From NCBI GenBank assembly GCA_018136815.1, contig CM030931.1, positions 7,088,399 to 7,152,398 on the forward strand: a DNA stretch of 64,000 nucleotides. Direction: 5' to 3'. Below are positions 40,773-50,402 of this stretch, piece after piece. The notes beneath the pieces are model-generated. The model did not search any database. It was not told the DNA's origin and was given only the letters and a program-made list of their open reading frames with translations. Position 1 is the stretch's first letter; each line of letters begins with the position of its first letter. The position numbers and the translations under genes are program-made. The DNA is from Isochrysis galbana. Taxonomy: Eukaryota; Haptophyta; Isochrysidales; Isochrysidaceae.

Positions 40773-41357
40773 TCGCGTGCTTCCCCCGCCCCCGCCCCCG
40801 CCCCCGGTAGCACGCATCCCATCCCGCTGAGAGGCTGTACTTCACATGTTACATACATCAGCCCCTCCACCTCCATACGCTCCACAGCCACAGCTCCACT
40901 CCTCTCACAACAATAAACTTAGTTCGAGTGATGAGTGACCAGGCTACCCCCCGAAGCCTAAGCCCTAAGTGCCTTACTGATGTAGCACACGCACACGAGG
41001 CGGGGAGTAGCCACAGGGCCGAATGGGAGAAAAGGAAGGAGTAGGGGCGTGGCTACCAACTAGAGGTGCTGAGCCGCGCGGGAGGCGAGAAAATGACCAA
41101 GATTTTGTTTTTGATAATCCATAGATTGTGTGCGTGCTTCGCCATACGGACAGCCACAACAACAAATTCACGTGCAAATCCACCTGCAATATCGCATCGC
41201 TGCAACGATCGCACCAAGTTTCCTTCTCGTGTCACGGCTAGTTCAGCGCAGCTAGGGCCAGCATATGGATATCCCATCTCCTGCGAGTCAGAGCCAGCAC
41301 AGAGCAGGAAACTATGACGGAAAATCCGAATACCCTTGCAACTTTCACCAAGTGCAA

Positions 41358-42080
41358 TCAATAGACATCACCCCACTCGAAACCGGTTGGGGGTGGGGCC
41401 TCGGGAGCGCCCTTGAACATGTTCGTCACGTCTGGAATCATGGACGCCGTGCGCGGTTTCGTCGTCGGAGAAGAAGGTGCGGCGGCGGCAGGAGCGGCCC
41501 TCTCCTCAAGCAGCTTAGACTTGCGAGCCCTCTCCGCAATAGCCACCCAGCACTCATATGCCATGTTCATGAGCCTGCGGGCCCTGATGGCGGCCATTCC
41601 CTCGAGTCGCAACGACATCAGTTTCGTCTTACGCGCTCGCTCGGCGATCTCCGCGAGATACTGCGCCACCACGGCCTTCCTTGCACGACTCTTGATCGAC
41701 GCCTGCCCATCAATCTTCATCGCGCACAGCTTTGCCTTCATCTCACGGTCAGCAATGGCAGCTTGACCCTCAAGCTTGAGCGTGCACAGCTTCGCCTTGC
41801 GTGACCGCTCTTTCTGCGCAGCCATGCCCTCCGTCGCGAGGGCACGAATGCGGCGCGCGAGGATGGCCGCCTCTCCCTCTGCGCGGAGTGCCGCGAGGTG
41901 CAACTCACTGGGCACCGGCGGCTGCTCGAGTGCCTGGTCCTTCTCGATGGTGGGCGGCTCCTCGGTGAGAGCCTGGGCGCGGATCCCGGACGCACGCTGC
42001 GTCACGACCACGCCGCGCATCGGCGCGAGCGCGGCGGCCGATGGGAGGAGGAGGCCGAGGGCAGCCAGGGTGAGGCGCAT
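41358..42080 (-). CDS. Plastid-targeted helical-repeat protein, unknown function
   Basis: Single-exon ORF of 240 residues, ATG at 42078-42080. The N-terminus MRLTLAALGLLLPSAAALAP is a signal peptide ending in an AALAP context followed by an Arg/Gln/Thr-rich stretch, which is the bipartite import signal of secondary plastids. The mature part is built from related helical units of about 20 residues: KAKLCTLKLEGQAAIADREM, KAKLCAMKIDGQASIKSRAR, then KTKLMSLRLEGMAAIRARR and a final AIAERARKSKLLEERA, strongly basic with regular Leu/Ala. The C-terminus is Pro-rich with a TGFEWGDVY end. The repeats suggest a binding scaffold; I know no family. It is divergently arranged with the PPC gene at 42685. 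Confidence 0.75.
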   Translation of the reverse strand: MRLTLAALGLLLPSAAALAPMRGVVVTQRASGIRAQALTEEPPTIEKDQALEQPPVPSELHLAALRAEGEAAILARRIRALATEGMAAQKERSRKAKLCTLKLEGQAAIADREMKAKLCAMKIDGQASIKSRARKAVVAQYLAEIAERARKTKLMSLRLEGMAAIRARRLMNMAYECWVAIAERARKSKLLEERAAPAAAAPSSPTTKPRTASMIPDVTNMFKGAPEAPPPTGFEWGDVY

Positions 42081-42684
42081 CTTGCCGAGAGGTAGGGGGG
42101 GGCGAGAGGGCCCTTGGCTGGGGAAGGGGGAAAGGGGGGAAAGGGCTGGGGGGGGGGAGGAGGAGGGAAAGGGGAGGGCGAGGGCAAGTAAGAGTTCGCG
42201 GGAGGAGGAGGGGGGAGCGCGCGGGGGGGGGGGGGGGGGGGGGGAGGGAAGGGGGAAGGGGGGGGGGGGAAGGGGAAGGGGGGGGAGAGGGAATCGTCCC
42301 GCCCCCCCCCCCCCCGGCCCCCTCCCGCCTCCCCCTCTCCCCCCTCCCCTCCCCCCCCCCCCCCGCGCGCGCGCCCGGCGGCCGGCTCCCCCCCCCCCCG
42401 CCCCCCCCCCCCGCCCCCGCCCCCCCCGCCCCCCCCCCGCGCCTTCTGCAAACTACGCCTCCGACGGGGCGGTCTGTGCCCCTTCTCCCCTCGCAATGGG
42501 AGATAGATCCTCCTCCCTCATCCACAGACGTATTTTTTTGGCTGATACTCTAGTCGGTGGCATACATATCTACAAGAATACATCAGAAGCTCAAGCTATT
42601 CTTGGACGAGTCGCCGTCCTGACGTCCCGACCGAGCTGCAGAGAGCGAGGGAGGCCGTTTCGTGGGCGCGAGGCGAACAGCCGC
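42081..42684. promoter_or_regulatory. Shared intergenic region of a divergent gene pair
   Basis: Between the two ATGs lie purine-rich G tracts (42214-42290), then an almost pure C block (42301-42440), then mixed sequence with TATTTTTTTGGC near 42530. The layout (G-rich then C-rich) is self-complementary at large scale. A bidirectional promoter is plausible; no element was identified with confidence. Confidence 0.35.
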
Positions 42685-44844
42685 ATGGCGTCCGAGCTCG
42701 GTCCCTACGGGGCGCGCCGCCGGCGCAACGAGGGTGTTGGCTGGGACGTGGGTGAGAGACCGAGCGTGCCGATGCCGCACATGCAATATCCGCTCGTCAG
42801 CCCAGACAAGCGCCGCTCGGGCCTCGACGGTGGTGCAGCCGAGCACGTGCGGCGGCCGCAGGGGCGGTGCGAGCGGCAGAGGCGGCTGCAAGAGCTGCAG
42901 GAGGCCGGCTGGGCGTCGCCGCGTACCGGAGCCTACAGGTCGCTCGGCGAAGTGCAGGATTTGCCGGCGACGGGCGCGCAGCTGCGGAAGGCGCCATTGC
43001 CTTCGATGCACGTGGAGGGGCCTGTGCTCGTGCAGCCCTCTGTTGCGGTTGATAAGAGTGAGGCTCCGAGTGATTCTGCGCGCATGATCCCTCTCGGAAA
43101 ACGGGTGAAGGGCTTTGTGACAAAATTTAAGTACCGGTACTACTCCTTCACCATCGACGAGGCGCTGCCCATCCAACTGACTCTGCGCTGCCTCACGGGG
43201 GACCCTGACATATTAGTCAGCAACGAGACTACTCGCCCATCGCGTGAGGATCATGTGTGGAGCTCGAACAATGCAGGTACCGACGAGATTTACATCTCAG
43301 CGGACGACGCATACTTCACGCTAGGCACCTATTACCTCGCGGTCACCTCGATGTACGACTCGGAGTACGAGCTCTGTGTCGAACAGATCGTGAGCTTGCC
43401 TCCTGTTCCCGTTTTGCCTAGTGAGACATCATACGAGCGACGAGTGCGCGACAACGGGTACTCGGTGCTCTCCAACCTGGTCGCTCAGGCGGAGCTCCGG
43501 CGCCGGGAAATGGCAGTGGCAGGCACTTCGGTGTCGGCTTCCAAGATGAGGATTGAGCCTCGCACACTCTATCACGAGCTTCCAAAGCAGGTACTCCAAA
43601 CTGTTCTAGCCAAAGCCGCCCAAGACACTGAGACGGTGCGATCGGTTACATCAAAGCGTAGCAAGGTTGGAGCTGACGCCAAGCGCCATGGTCCAGGAGT
43701 GCGAGACTCGGTAGCCGTGCCCGTTCAGCCTGCCGTCTCGTGCGTCTGCGACCCTTACCTTCGAACAGTCTGCTTCGGGGACGCTAAGCCCTTGGATGCA
43801 CAAATTGGTGGCACAGTGCAACCTGAGGCACCATGGCTCCCGCCAATAGAGCTGCGAACAAACGAGGCCGAAGCGGAGGCGTTTGCCGAGCGTGCGCCAA
43901 CGCTGGAGCAACGGCATCGAATGCGGCAGCTCGCATTGGCAGAGATGAAGAAGAATATGGAGGAGCAAATGAGGCGGGTTGCTCTGGGGTTGCAAACGGA
44001 GCAAGCGCTAATTCTCAGTATCAAGGCCGCAGCCTTCAACTGCATTCTCAATGCGGAGAGCGCCCACGGCAGCCCATCAGCAAAGTCTGCCATGCGGCGG
44101 ATGCGCGCGGAGGCCCAGCAGTTACTTGAGAAGACAATGGCGGAAGTGGCTGAGTATGCGGCAAGGGAGGCGATGAAGGATGATGAGCATTCCAAGAACA
44201 TCAAGGGAGCGAGCGCACGCAAACGCCTCTCAACCAGCATGCGACAAATGGCAATGGCCAAGATGCTTGCCGCATTCCACGAGAGCGAGCAGCCCCATCT
44301 GATTCTCAAGCCGATCAGCGGCCGTCGAGGGTCCGTTTCGAATGGGTTGAAAGCGACTCCCGTCGCAAGTCCAAGGCCACGCAACGGTGCATTTGCGCCC
44401 GTTGCGTCGCGTGGGCCAAAGCCATCATTCACGCCAGCCCACTGCGACACAGACGACGCACGGACAGGAATCCTCATGCAGGAGGGGCTCGGAGGTCCTA
44501 ATCAGGCGAGTGAGGTGACGCACCAATCATGGCCAAATCTCGCTGCGACAGCCCTGTCCGATATGCCCGACGAGAGCCCGAGATCATTGGGTGGCGAGGT
44601 CGGATCGCAGAACAAGCCTTGTGGCGACCACGTGAAGCCACGTCCACAAGCGCTCTCACCACAAAAGTCTCCTCGGTTCCGAGTGCGCCCGTCGGTCGTC
44701 TCACCGGATCTGATCGATGCAGAGGCTAAAGGCCTGGCCAGCCCCATTCCCCTCGCATCGTTGCGAACTCCGCATCCCGGGATGATGCGCCCCGACCCTG
44801 TCGCCACCTTACTTAGCGCCGCGATTGAAGCGGGGGCACCGTAG
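42685..44844 (+). CDS. PPC-domain protein with coiled-coil
   Basis: From an ATG at 42685 the ORF has 719 residues (an earlier in-frame ATG at 42496 would add 63; the sequence before it is low complexity). Residues about 137-234 resemble a bacterial pre-peptidase C-terminal (PPC) beta-sandwich: GKRVKGFVTKFKYRYYSFTI, LPIQLTLRCLTGDPDILVSN, WSSNNAGTDEIYISADDAYF and GTYYLAVTSMYDSEYELCVE, with the usual Y-F, GDPDLY-like and G-YYI-V positions. A long Glu/Lys/Ala/Met-rich helical region follows (about residues 400-560; EQRHRMRQLALAEMKKNMEE), then a disordered Ser/Pro tail. No signal peptide or membrane helix is visible, so it is probably intracellular, possibly cytoskeletal or ciliary. Function inferred only as a binding protein. 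Confidence 0.7.
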   Translation: MASELGPYGARRRRNEGVGWDVGERPSVPMPHMQYPLVSPDKRRSGLDGGAAEHVRRPQGRCERQRRLQELQEAGWASPRTGAYRSLGEVQDLPATGAQLRKAPLPSMHVEGPVLVQPSVAVDKSEAPSDSARMIPLGKRVKGFVTKFKYRYYSFTIDEALPIQLTLRCLTGDPDILVSNETTRPSREDHVWSSNNAGTDEIYISADDAYFTLGTYYLAVTSMYDSEYELCVEQIVSLPPVPVLPSETSYERRVRDNGYSVLSNLVAQAELRRREMAVAGTSVSASKMRIEPRTLYHELPKQVLQTVLAKAAQDTETVRSVTSKRSKVGADAKRHGPGVRDSVAVPVQPAVSCVCDPYLRTVCFGDAKPLDAQIGGTVQPEAPWLPPIELRTNEAEAEAFAERAPTLEQRHRMRQLALAEMKKNMEEQMRRVALGLQTEQALILSIKAAAFNCILNAESAHGSPSAKSAMRRMRAEAQQLLEKTMAEVAEYAAREAMKDDEHSKNIKGASARKRLSTSMRQMAMAKMLAAFHESEQPHLILKPISGRRGSVSNGLKATPVASPRPRNGAFAPVASRGPKPSFTPAHCDTDDARTGILMQEGLGGPNQASEVTHQSWPNLAATALSDMPDESPRSLGGEVGSQNKPCGDHVKPRPQALSPQKSPRFRVRPSVVSPDLIDAEAKGLASPIPLASLRTPHPGMMRPDPVATLLSAAIEAGAP

Positions 44845-45119
44845 GAAAATGAAAATGAGCGCACGGGGCTCTACACTCAGTCAAACAGCTGAGGGCTGGC
44901 GATGACACGGCACGTCTGTGAAAATTCACGAAAGAAAGTGTCGTTCGACCGTCGCCCAAGTGCTGGAAAGATGTGATTTGTGCTCCAACCACCAACCAAT
45001 CCTCACCGTCAAGCCCGCCGTTAGCGTACGGGGGCCGCCCGCCCCCGCACGTGCAATACTGCGGGCGACTGAGGGCGCACATCGCTGAATGGACGTGACG
45101 GGGAACCCTGAAGGGTCCG

Positions 45120-45297
45120 GTCCTCCATCTATCCCTTACCTTTCTCTGTCCCCTTCTCTACTTACTAAGTGGATAGGGATCCTCTTCACGTGAGGAGAAG
45201 CGACGGGCCCCTCTCTCTCTTCTTTTCTTTCTCTTCTCTCCCCTCTCCCCCTCTCGCGCCTGTCCTATTTATGTTAGTGTTCTACGTATTGCTGTGA
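45120..45297 (+). repeat. 3' block of the short LINE-derived element
   Basis: CTTCACGTGAGGAGAAGCGA, a long CT tract and TTTATGTTAGTGTTCTACGT match 56018-56135, and in reverse 5490-5560. Here it ends immediately before the hairpin of the LINE at 45302. 44845-45119 has no supported gene. Confidence 0.5.
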
Positions 45298-45323
45298 ACA
45301 ACTATCTTTAAAAAGATAGGGCC

Positions 45324-46315
45324 ATGGAGCGCGCGTCGCTCCCCTCCTCCCCTGCCGTCACCCCCGCCGCGCTGGCCGAACGGGCCACACCCAACGACGC
45401 GCCGCCGAAGCGCGCGAGAGCCACACCCAAGGCCGACCAGGTGAGCACGAGCTCCCCTCCTCCCCTGCCGTCACCCCCGCCGCGCTGGCCGAACGGGCCA
45501 CACCCAACGACGCGCCGCCGAAGCGCGCGAGAGCCACACCCAAGGCCGACCAGGTGAGCACGAGCCACGGCCCGTGCCGCCACCAGCAAGCCCCACATCA
45601 ACACGACCACCATGGCCACCATGGCCACACAGACCAGCTCCTCCCACCAACCACAAGTGGCCAGCCCCAAAGTGGGCCGGGACAACGAAAGAACTCCTCC
45701 CATAGGGAAAGCCTCCGGGCTGGGCCCCTACACAGTCGTGGCACTGGCCTCGTGCGCAAGCACGAGGACCAGACCCGACCAGTCAACACAATCCTCAGCA
45801 AAAGGGGCCTGCATAACAAATGCTTCAAAGCAAGCAAGGCGCAAAGGCCCCTGATACCCAAGGGCAGAACAGCCGAGACAGCACACCCACAAGGGCCATC
45901 AGGCCCCTCTCATCCACGCCCGAGTCGGGGGGAAACCCACTCGATGGCGAAGGGACACACAGCACACAGCAACAGCCACACAACAATCCTAAAAGGCACC
46001 AACAAGCTCAATGAAGCTCACACGGACAAAATCACACAACACAAGTCGAGGCCCCGCCTCAAAGTGACCCACTCACACACCAACAACCTCACCCTCGACC
46101 ACTCCCACCCTAGTCACGACCTACAGACCACGGAAGACATGGAAGCGATTCAAGAAGTGGAACAAGAATTTGAGATCGGTGCAAGGTGTGGGGGGCTCAT
46201 GTGGGGAGGCCCATGGGCCCATGGCATCCCACATGGCCTCATTGCGTCACTCTCAGCTACGTTTGCCCCCTTTGCCGGCCTCGCGCATGGCCCCTGGCCC
46301 CCCTCTAAGGGCTAA
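45324..46315 (+). CDS. LINE ORF1 (two exons predicted)
   Basis: ATG at 45324 opens MERASLPSSPAVTPAALAER. The first exon ends at 45440; 45441-45553 (113 nt) begins GTGAGC and ends GACCAG; the frame then continues VSTSHGPCRHQQAPHQHD to a stop at 46313-46315, giving 292 residues. Without splicing, the frame ends early. The protein is rich in His, Pro, Ser, Thr and basic residues, as in nucleic-acid-binding ORF1 proteins, but no zinc knuckle or RRM is seen. The MERA start is shared with the copies at 14907, 55671 and (reverse) 11218. Confidence 0.5.
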
Positions 46316-48656
46316 CCCGGCCGACCCCCCCCACCATTACCCTCCCCGATCCAACCACAGCTCCCACCCCGGCTTTGACCCCCTCGACCTCATCGACAAC
46401 GAAGCCCTTCTCGACGCCCTGGCCCGTCGCATACTCACCCTCCAGCAATCCCACCCGAATCACCCCGCGTCCCTCGTGCCACCGAGCACCCTCGCCGACC
46501 ATCGCCTTCTCCACGACGACACGCAACTTCTAGCGGCTGACTACGGCAGCCTAGAGCGCTCGCTCAAATGGGTAGAAAGATACGCGGCGGCCTCGTGCGG
46601 CAAACCCAACAACCAAAAATTCGAAGGATTGAGAATGGGCTCGATGAAGAGAAAGCGCCCCCCGGCCGGGTTCCAGCAGTACAAATGGCTGAAAGGAAGC
46701 GAGTACGCGACCATCTTAGGGGTCCCACTAGGAGGGGCCCGGGCCACGAAAAACTTTTGGCGGAAGCTAGTCGACAAGATAGAGAAAAAAACCGCCATAT
46801 ACGCCCCGCTCGCGAGCAACATGTCAATACACGGTAAAACGAAAATAGCCAACTTCCTCATATACTCTATACCTAGATATTGGCTCCAAACACTAGCGGC
46901 CCCTAAGGCATTTCACTCAGCCGTCAAAAAGGCCGTAGACAAATTAATGTGGACAAACGTGCGCACCGGGCGCAGGCTACAATGGATAAAACACCCGGAA
47001 CTCCCTCTGCGGAACGCGCACGAGAAAGGGCCTCATCTAGGGCTGGGACTCCTAGACTGGGACAATCACGTCAGGGCACTGCAAGCCAAATGGATATTGA
47101 ACTATCTGGATGCACGGCAAGCGCAATGGAAACAGGTGCTGGACGCATGGTTCTGCCGCACGAACATGGGTAGAGCAGCGGTTCTATCGACGATACCCAC
47201 AAACAAACTAACAGACGGGATAACAGGCCGGAGCAAACTCCCAGAGTTTTGGAAACAAGCGCTGAACAACATACGCAAACTAGAGCTCACATCCTTGAAA
47301 GTCAGTAGGGAAGGCCTACTCTCACAACCAATATGGGGCAGCCCAACGCACCCAGGCCCCAGACTTAACCCCACATGGGCGAAACTATGGAACAAACTTG
47401 AGTGCAACGCCATACACAATGTGTATCGCGACTATAATGCGACGACACCCTATACTAGAGAGGAATGCGCACAATACCTCAAAAATAACGATACGTACAT
47501 ACACTTCCAAGGGGAATATATCCCAAGGGACAAATTTCTAGAGTCATGGGACACAATAGTAACCCACTCCAAAACAATAATGACGACGCCAAGAACCGCA
47601 GACGCGAGAGAAAAACCGCCCCTTCGGCGAGAGGCCGGCGATCATGCCAACCCGGAGGAAACGTCTCCCGAAACACACATAACGCAGGACGGGGAGTATT
47701 ACGTCAACATCAAAGGCACATGGTATGAAGCTGAGCTCTCATACCTAGGCACGCCGATAATAGGGGAGAGAGTCACGAGCACCCCCGCAAACTTAGACAC
47801 CTCTCCGCCGGCAAAATGGGGGGAAGGTTTCAAATCCAATAAGAGACTCGAATACCCGCTAGCGGACGAATACACAATAGACGGCGAAACGCCGCTCGAC
47901 GCCACCGGAGTGGAACACCTAACCAAAGCCCTCCAACGAACGGACCGCAAAACCAAACGCCTAGCAGGACCGACCAAATGGAAGGAAAAACTCCAAATAC
48001 CCGAGGACACATGGGCACACTTAGCCAAGCTCTACACCTCTCCGATGGTGACAGCGCGAGACATGCACCTACACTATAAACACATCGCGCACAGACGAGT
48101 GGGCACGTACAACCGATTCCCCGGTAGAGACAGTACATGCCGCATATGCGGAAAAGCGGACGAGTCCTCTACGCACCTCGGCGAATGCCGGGGGATAACC
48201 AACGTCTTAGCAGCGTTGAATAAACTTGCCAGATTCACACCCAACGCGCAAAGAAACAGGAGCGAAACTATTATCGATAACCTGTTTATATTCCCAAAGG
48301 GGGACGCCCCGAAACCAATATACATACTTTACCTAGTAGCATGGAGGTACATCATTACAGACTTCTATAGAATCCACTACGAAGGAGTGGCATTCACGGA
48401 AGAATCAATACTGATAAAAACAATAGAACGATTCACTACACTGAGCAAAGCATTACTCTTCGCACGAGAAACCGACTCGGCAAGAACCGCCCAGGCGGGT
48501 ATGGGTAGACAACCCAAGAAGAGGATAGACTTAAGCGATCTAATTCCCGTCTACGACGCGAACGACAAGGGTGGGCTCAAACCCGGCAAGGAATTGGTGG
48601 AACTGGCCACCAAGCTGAAAATAGTACACGCCGTTGAGGAACTTAAAAACAACTAA
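46170..48656 (+). CDS. LINE ORF2 C-terminal part (RT palm end, thumb, zinc knuckle)
   Basis: The open frame ends at 48656. Recognisable LINE sequence begins near 46400: DPLDLIDNEALLDALARRI, then LLHDDTQLLAADYGSLERSL, which is the YADD-type active-site region with H-D-D in place of A-D-D, and the N-x-x-K...G block (KPNNQKFEGLRMG). After this come the usual post-RT region (LGVPLGGARATKNFWRKLVD, FHSAVKKAVDKLMWTN, GPHLGLGLLDWDNHVRALQA) and a C-terminal knuckle CRICGKADESSTHLGEC (zf-RVT type). It lacks endonuclease and the N-terminal RT motifs, so it is not autonomous. The overlapping start with ORF1 is probably the scar of an internal deletion. Confidence 0.75.
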   Translation: MRSVQGVGGSCGEAHGPMASHMASLRHSQLRLPPLPASRMAPGPPLRANPADPPHHYPPRSNHSSHPGFDPLDLIDNEALLDALARRILTLQQSHPNHPASLVPPSTLADHRLLHDDTQLLAADYGSLERSLKWVERYAAASCGKPNNQKFEGLRMGSMKRKRPPAGFQQYKWLKGSEYATILGVPLGGARATKNFWRKLVDKIEKKTAIYAPLASNMSIHGKTKIANFLIYSIPRYWLQTLAAPKAFHSAVKKAVDKLMWTNVRTGRRLQWIKHPELPLRNAHEKGPHLGLGLLDWDNHVRALQAKWILNYLDARQAQWKQVLDAWFCRTNMGRAAVLSTIPTNKLTDGITGRSKLPEFWKQALNNIRKLELTSLKVSREGLLSQPIWGSPTHPGPRLNPTWAKLWNKLECNAIHNVYRDYNATTPYTREECAQYLKNNDTYIHFQGEYIPRDKFLESWDTIVTHSKTIMTTPRTADAREKPPLRREAGDHANPEETSPETHITQDGEYYVNIKGTWYEAELSYLGTPIIGERVTSTPANLDTSPPAKWGEGFKSNKRLEYPLADEYTIDGETPLDATGVEHLTKALQRTDRKTKRLAGPTKWKEKLQIPEDTWAHLAKLYTSPMVTARDMHLHYKHIAHRRVGTYNRFPGRDSTCRICGKADESSTHLGECRGITNVLAALNKLARFTPNAQRNRSETIIDNLFIFPKGDAPKPIYILYLVAWRYIITDFYRIHYEGVAFTEESILIKTIERFTTLSKALLFARETDSARTAQAGMGRQPKKRIDLSDLIPVYDANDKGGLKPGKELVELATKLKIVHAVEELKNN

Positions 48657-48986
48657 ACAAAAACGAACAAGCCATCAAAGCGAAGACACAAAGGAACTAC
48701 AGAGACGCCACGGTCCCGACAAAACCAAGATGAGAAAAGCGAGTCCGGGTGGACGGTCATACCAGGGGCAACGATTCAAAAGGCCTGCCCGGCCCCCGCA
48801 CTCCGAACCAGGTCTTAGGTAGCGCACCGAGATCGAACCCCGGAAACCAAAGAAAAAGGAATGAAGGGGGGCAGGGGAAGAGGTGGGGAAAGGGAACTTA
48901 AGGGCGGTGTTAGTAGAAGCGGGAGATCCCGTCAATAGTAGGTGTGTAGCCCAGAATCTTCAGATGTTTTTTTTTTTTTTTTTTTT

Positions 48987-49530
48987 CGATCAACGACAAA
49001 GGCACGCTAACGCTGGGCATGAACCTGTCCGCGGTAGCGCAAGCGCTCCGCATAATGGATAGACTCGCCTAACCGCGCACAGCACAAAGCCGCGCCCCAC
49101 GTCTCACCCGCCTACCCGCCCCCCGCCCTCAACACTCCCCGCGATTTAACCGCCCACCTCACGGACTCAACAAGGAAACATGGAAACCGATAGCCCGATG
49201 GCGCAGGAGGAAGGAGTGGACAACCTATCGGGGATCGGAACACACCGCCTGCTACAGGAAACCCCAAACACCCAGCCCCTAGGTAGTGCACAAGGGACGA
49301 GCCGCAAGGCAGGTGGTGGGGGAGATGAGAGTAGCGGGCGAGGCAGCACAATAAGGGTGCGTAGTCGCGCGCGCGGCGAGAATATTAAGAAGTTTTTTTT
49401 GTTCTTGTTTGTCCTGTCCTTTGTTCTTTGTTTGGCCGTCGACCGTCGACGCGCCGACGCTCGACGCCGAGCGCGCGCGCACGCGCGCACAGTGAAAAAC
49501 CACCCGCTCGCCTCCACGGACGGAAATTAA
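48987..49530 (+). repeat. Second, different element fragment after the T tail
   Basis: Directly after the T run a frame reads GTLTLGMNLSAVAQALRIMD and a stop at about 49072, then a short spacer and a new ATG at 49180 opening METDSPMAQEEGVDNLSGIG for about 70 codons until AT-rich sequence near 49385. The end-of-ORF, spacer, start-of-ORF layout suggests the junction between ORF1 and ORF2 of another LINE family, truncated on both sides. Not proven. Confidence 0.35.
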
Positions 49531-49617
49531 CTGAGTTACTTGCTCGACGGACGCATCACGGGGCAGTTAGATAACTGCTTGGCGCCTCACAAGGGCAGTT
49601 AGTGGCAATTAACAAAG

Positions 49618-49850
49618 TTATCTGGATAACTGCTCCAGCCAATCCCTAGCCTTGATCACCGTCTTCCACACCTTCCCGGTGCGGGCGGGTGGTTTGATTG
49701 AAGCTTTTCGAGACTTCGTGCCGGCGTTCGCCTTCTTGATGGACTGCTGGAGGCTGGAGACCCAGCATGGAAGCCGCCTCCGCATCCTCCATCCTCGTTC
49801 ACCATCTGCATCGGGCGCTGACAACAAACACGCCGAAAGTCCATTTCCAT
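49618..49850 (-). CDS. Small basic ORF, two possible exons
   Basis: ATG at 49850 (MEMDFRRVCCQRPMQM), a GTGAACG donor and a CTCCAGCCTCCAG acceptor would join to QSIKKANAGTKSRKASIKPP...WKTVIKARDWLEQLSR with a stop at 49618. The product of about 60 residues is strongly basic. No family recognised; it may be the remaining end of a larger gene. 49851-50270 holds purine-rich and ACT-repeat sequence only. Confidence 0.25.
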
Positions 49851-50271
49851 TGGCGGCGAGGCGCCGGTGGCGGGAGGGGAGGGGAGATGCGAGAAGAGAG
49901 AAAGAGAGAAGAAGAGAGAAGAGAGAGGGAAGAGGGCAGAGCGTAGAGGGAAAGGGGGAGGGGGGAAGGGGCCTACTACTACTACCTACTACTACTACCT
50001 ACTACCGTACTGCAGTTAATAGCTAGCTACTACGCTACTATTACTAACATTCTAATATTAGGTTAAGGGGGGAGAGGGGGGGTTAATATGTAATACAACT
50101 GTATCAAGTTGAATTCAAGCCCTCCATCCTGTAATAAGTATTATTCAAAATTTTCTTCGCCTGCGGCGCGCGTCTTACTCTTCTACTGTAGAGCCCCCCT
50201 AGGCTCTCGACGCCATGGCCGTCCTCCTGGAGGACTAGGTGTATAAATAGGACGAGGGAGTGAGAGGCGCG

Positions 50272-50272
<1 letters not shown>

Positions 50273-50308
<36 letters not shown>

Positions 50309-50402
50309 AGGGGGGCGGCGGGTTGAAAGGGGAAGCGGTCGTCGGCCGGTCGGCCTGCCCGCCGAGGGTCCCCCCCCCCCCGCCCCCCCCCCCCCCCCCC
50401 CC
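50273..50402 (+). repeat. Poly(G) tract followed by poly(C) tract
   Basis: About 35 consecutive G (50273-50307), then GGGGGCGGCGGG, and C runs at 50371-50402. The two tracts are complementary and about 70 bp apart, so the strand could fold back or form G-quadruplex/i-motif structures. It lies 530 bp before the MFS gene. Confidence 0.75.

Larger units (their letters stand above)
45302..48986 (+). mobile_element. LINE retrotransposon, internally deleted, with sense T tail
   Basis: Starts with a hairpin (CTATCTTTAAAAAGATAG, 45302-45319) and ATGGAGCG. It contains ORF1, a partial ORF2 (reverse transcriptase C-terminal part and zinc knuckle), a 3' UTR with CCCGCACTCCGAACCAGG, TAGGTGTGTAGCCC and AGAATCTTCAGATG, and ends in about 20 T. 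The endonuclease and most of the reverse-transcriptase fingers/palm are missing. A matching target duplication was not found on the left, so the 5' junction may be rearranged. Confidence 0.75.

Noticed and set aside
41776-42684. N-terminal 300 residues of the 1022-residue plus-strand ORF
   Set aside because: This part is antisense to the 41358-42080 gene and then Gly/Pro low complexity; the PPC protein more likely starts at 42685.
49383-49500. Hydrophobic stretch FFLFLFVLSFVLCLAV as a membrane protein
   Set aside because: It derives from a T-rich run at the end of a truncated repeat frame, followed by GC-repeat sequence; no gene context.
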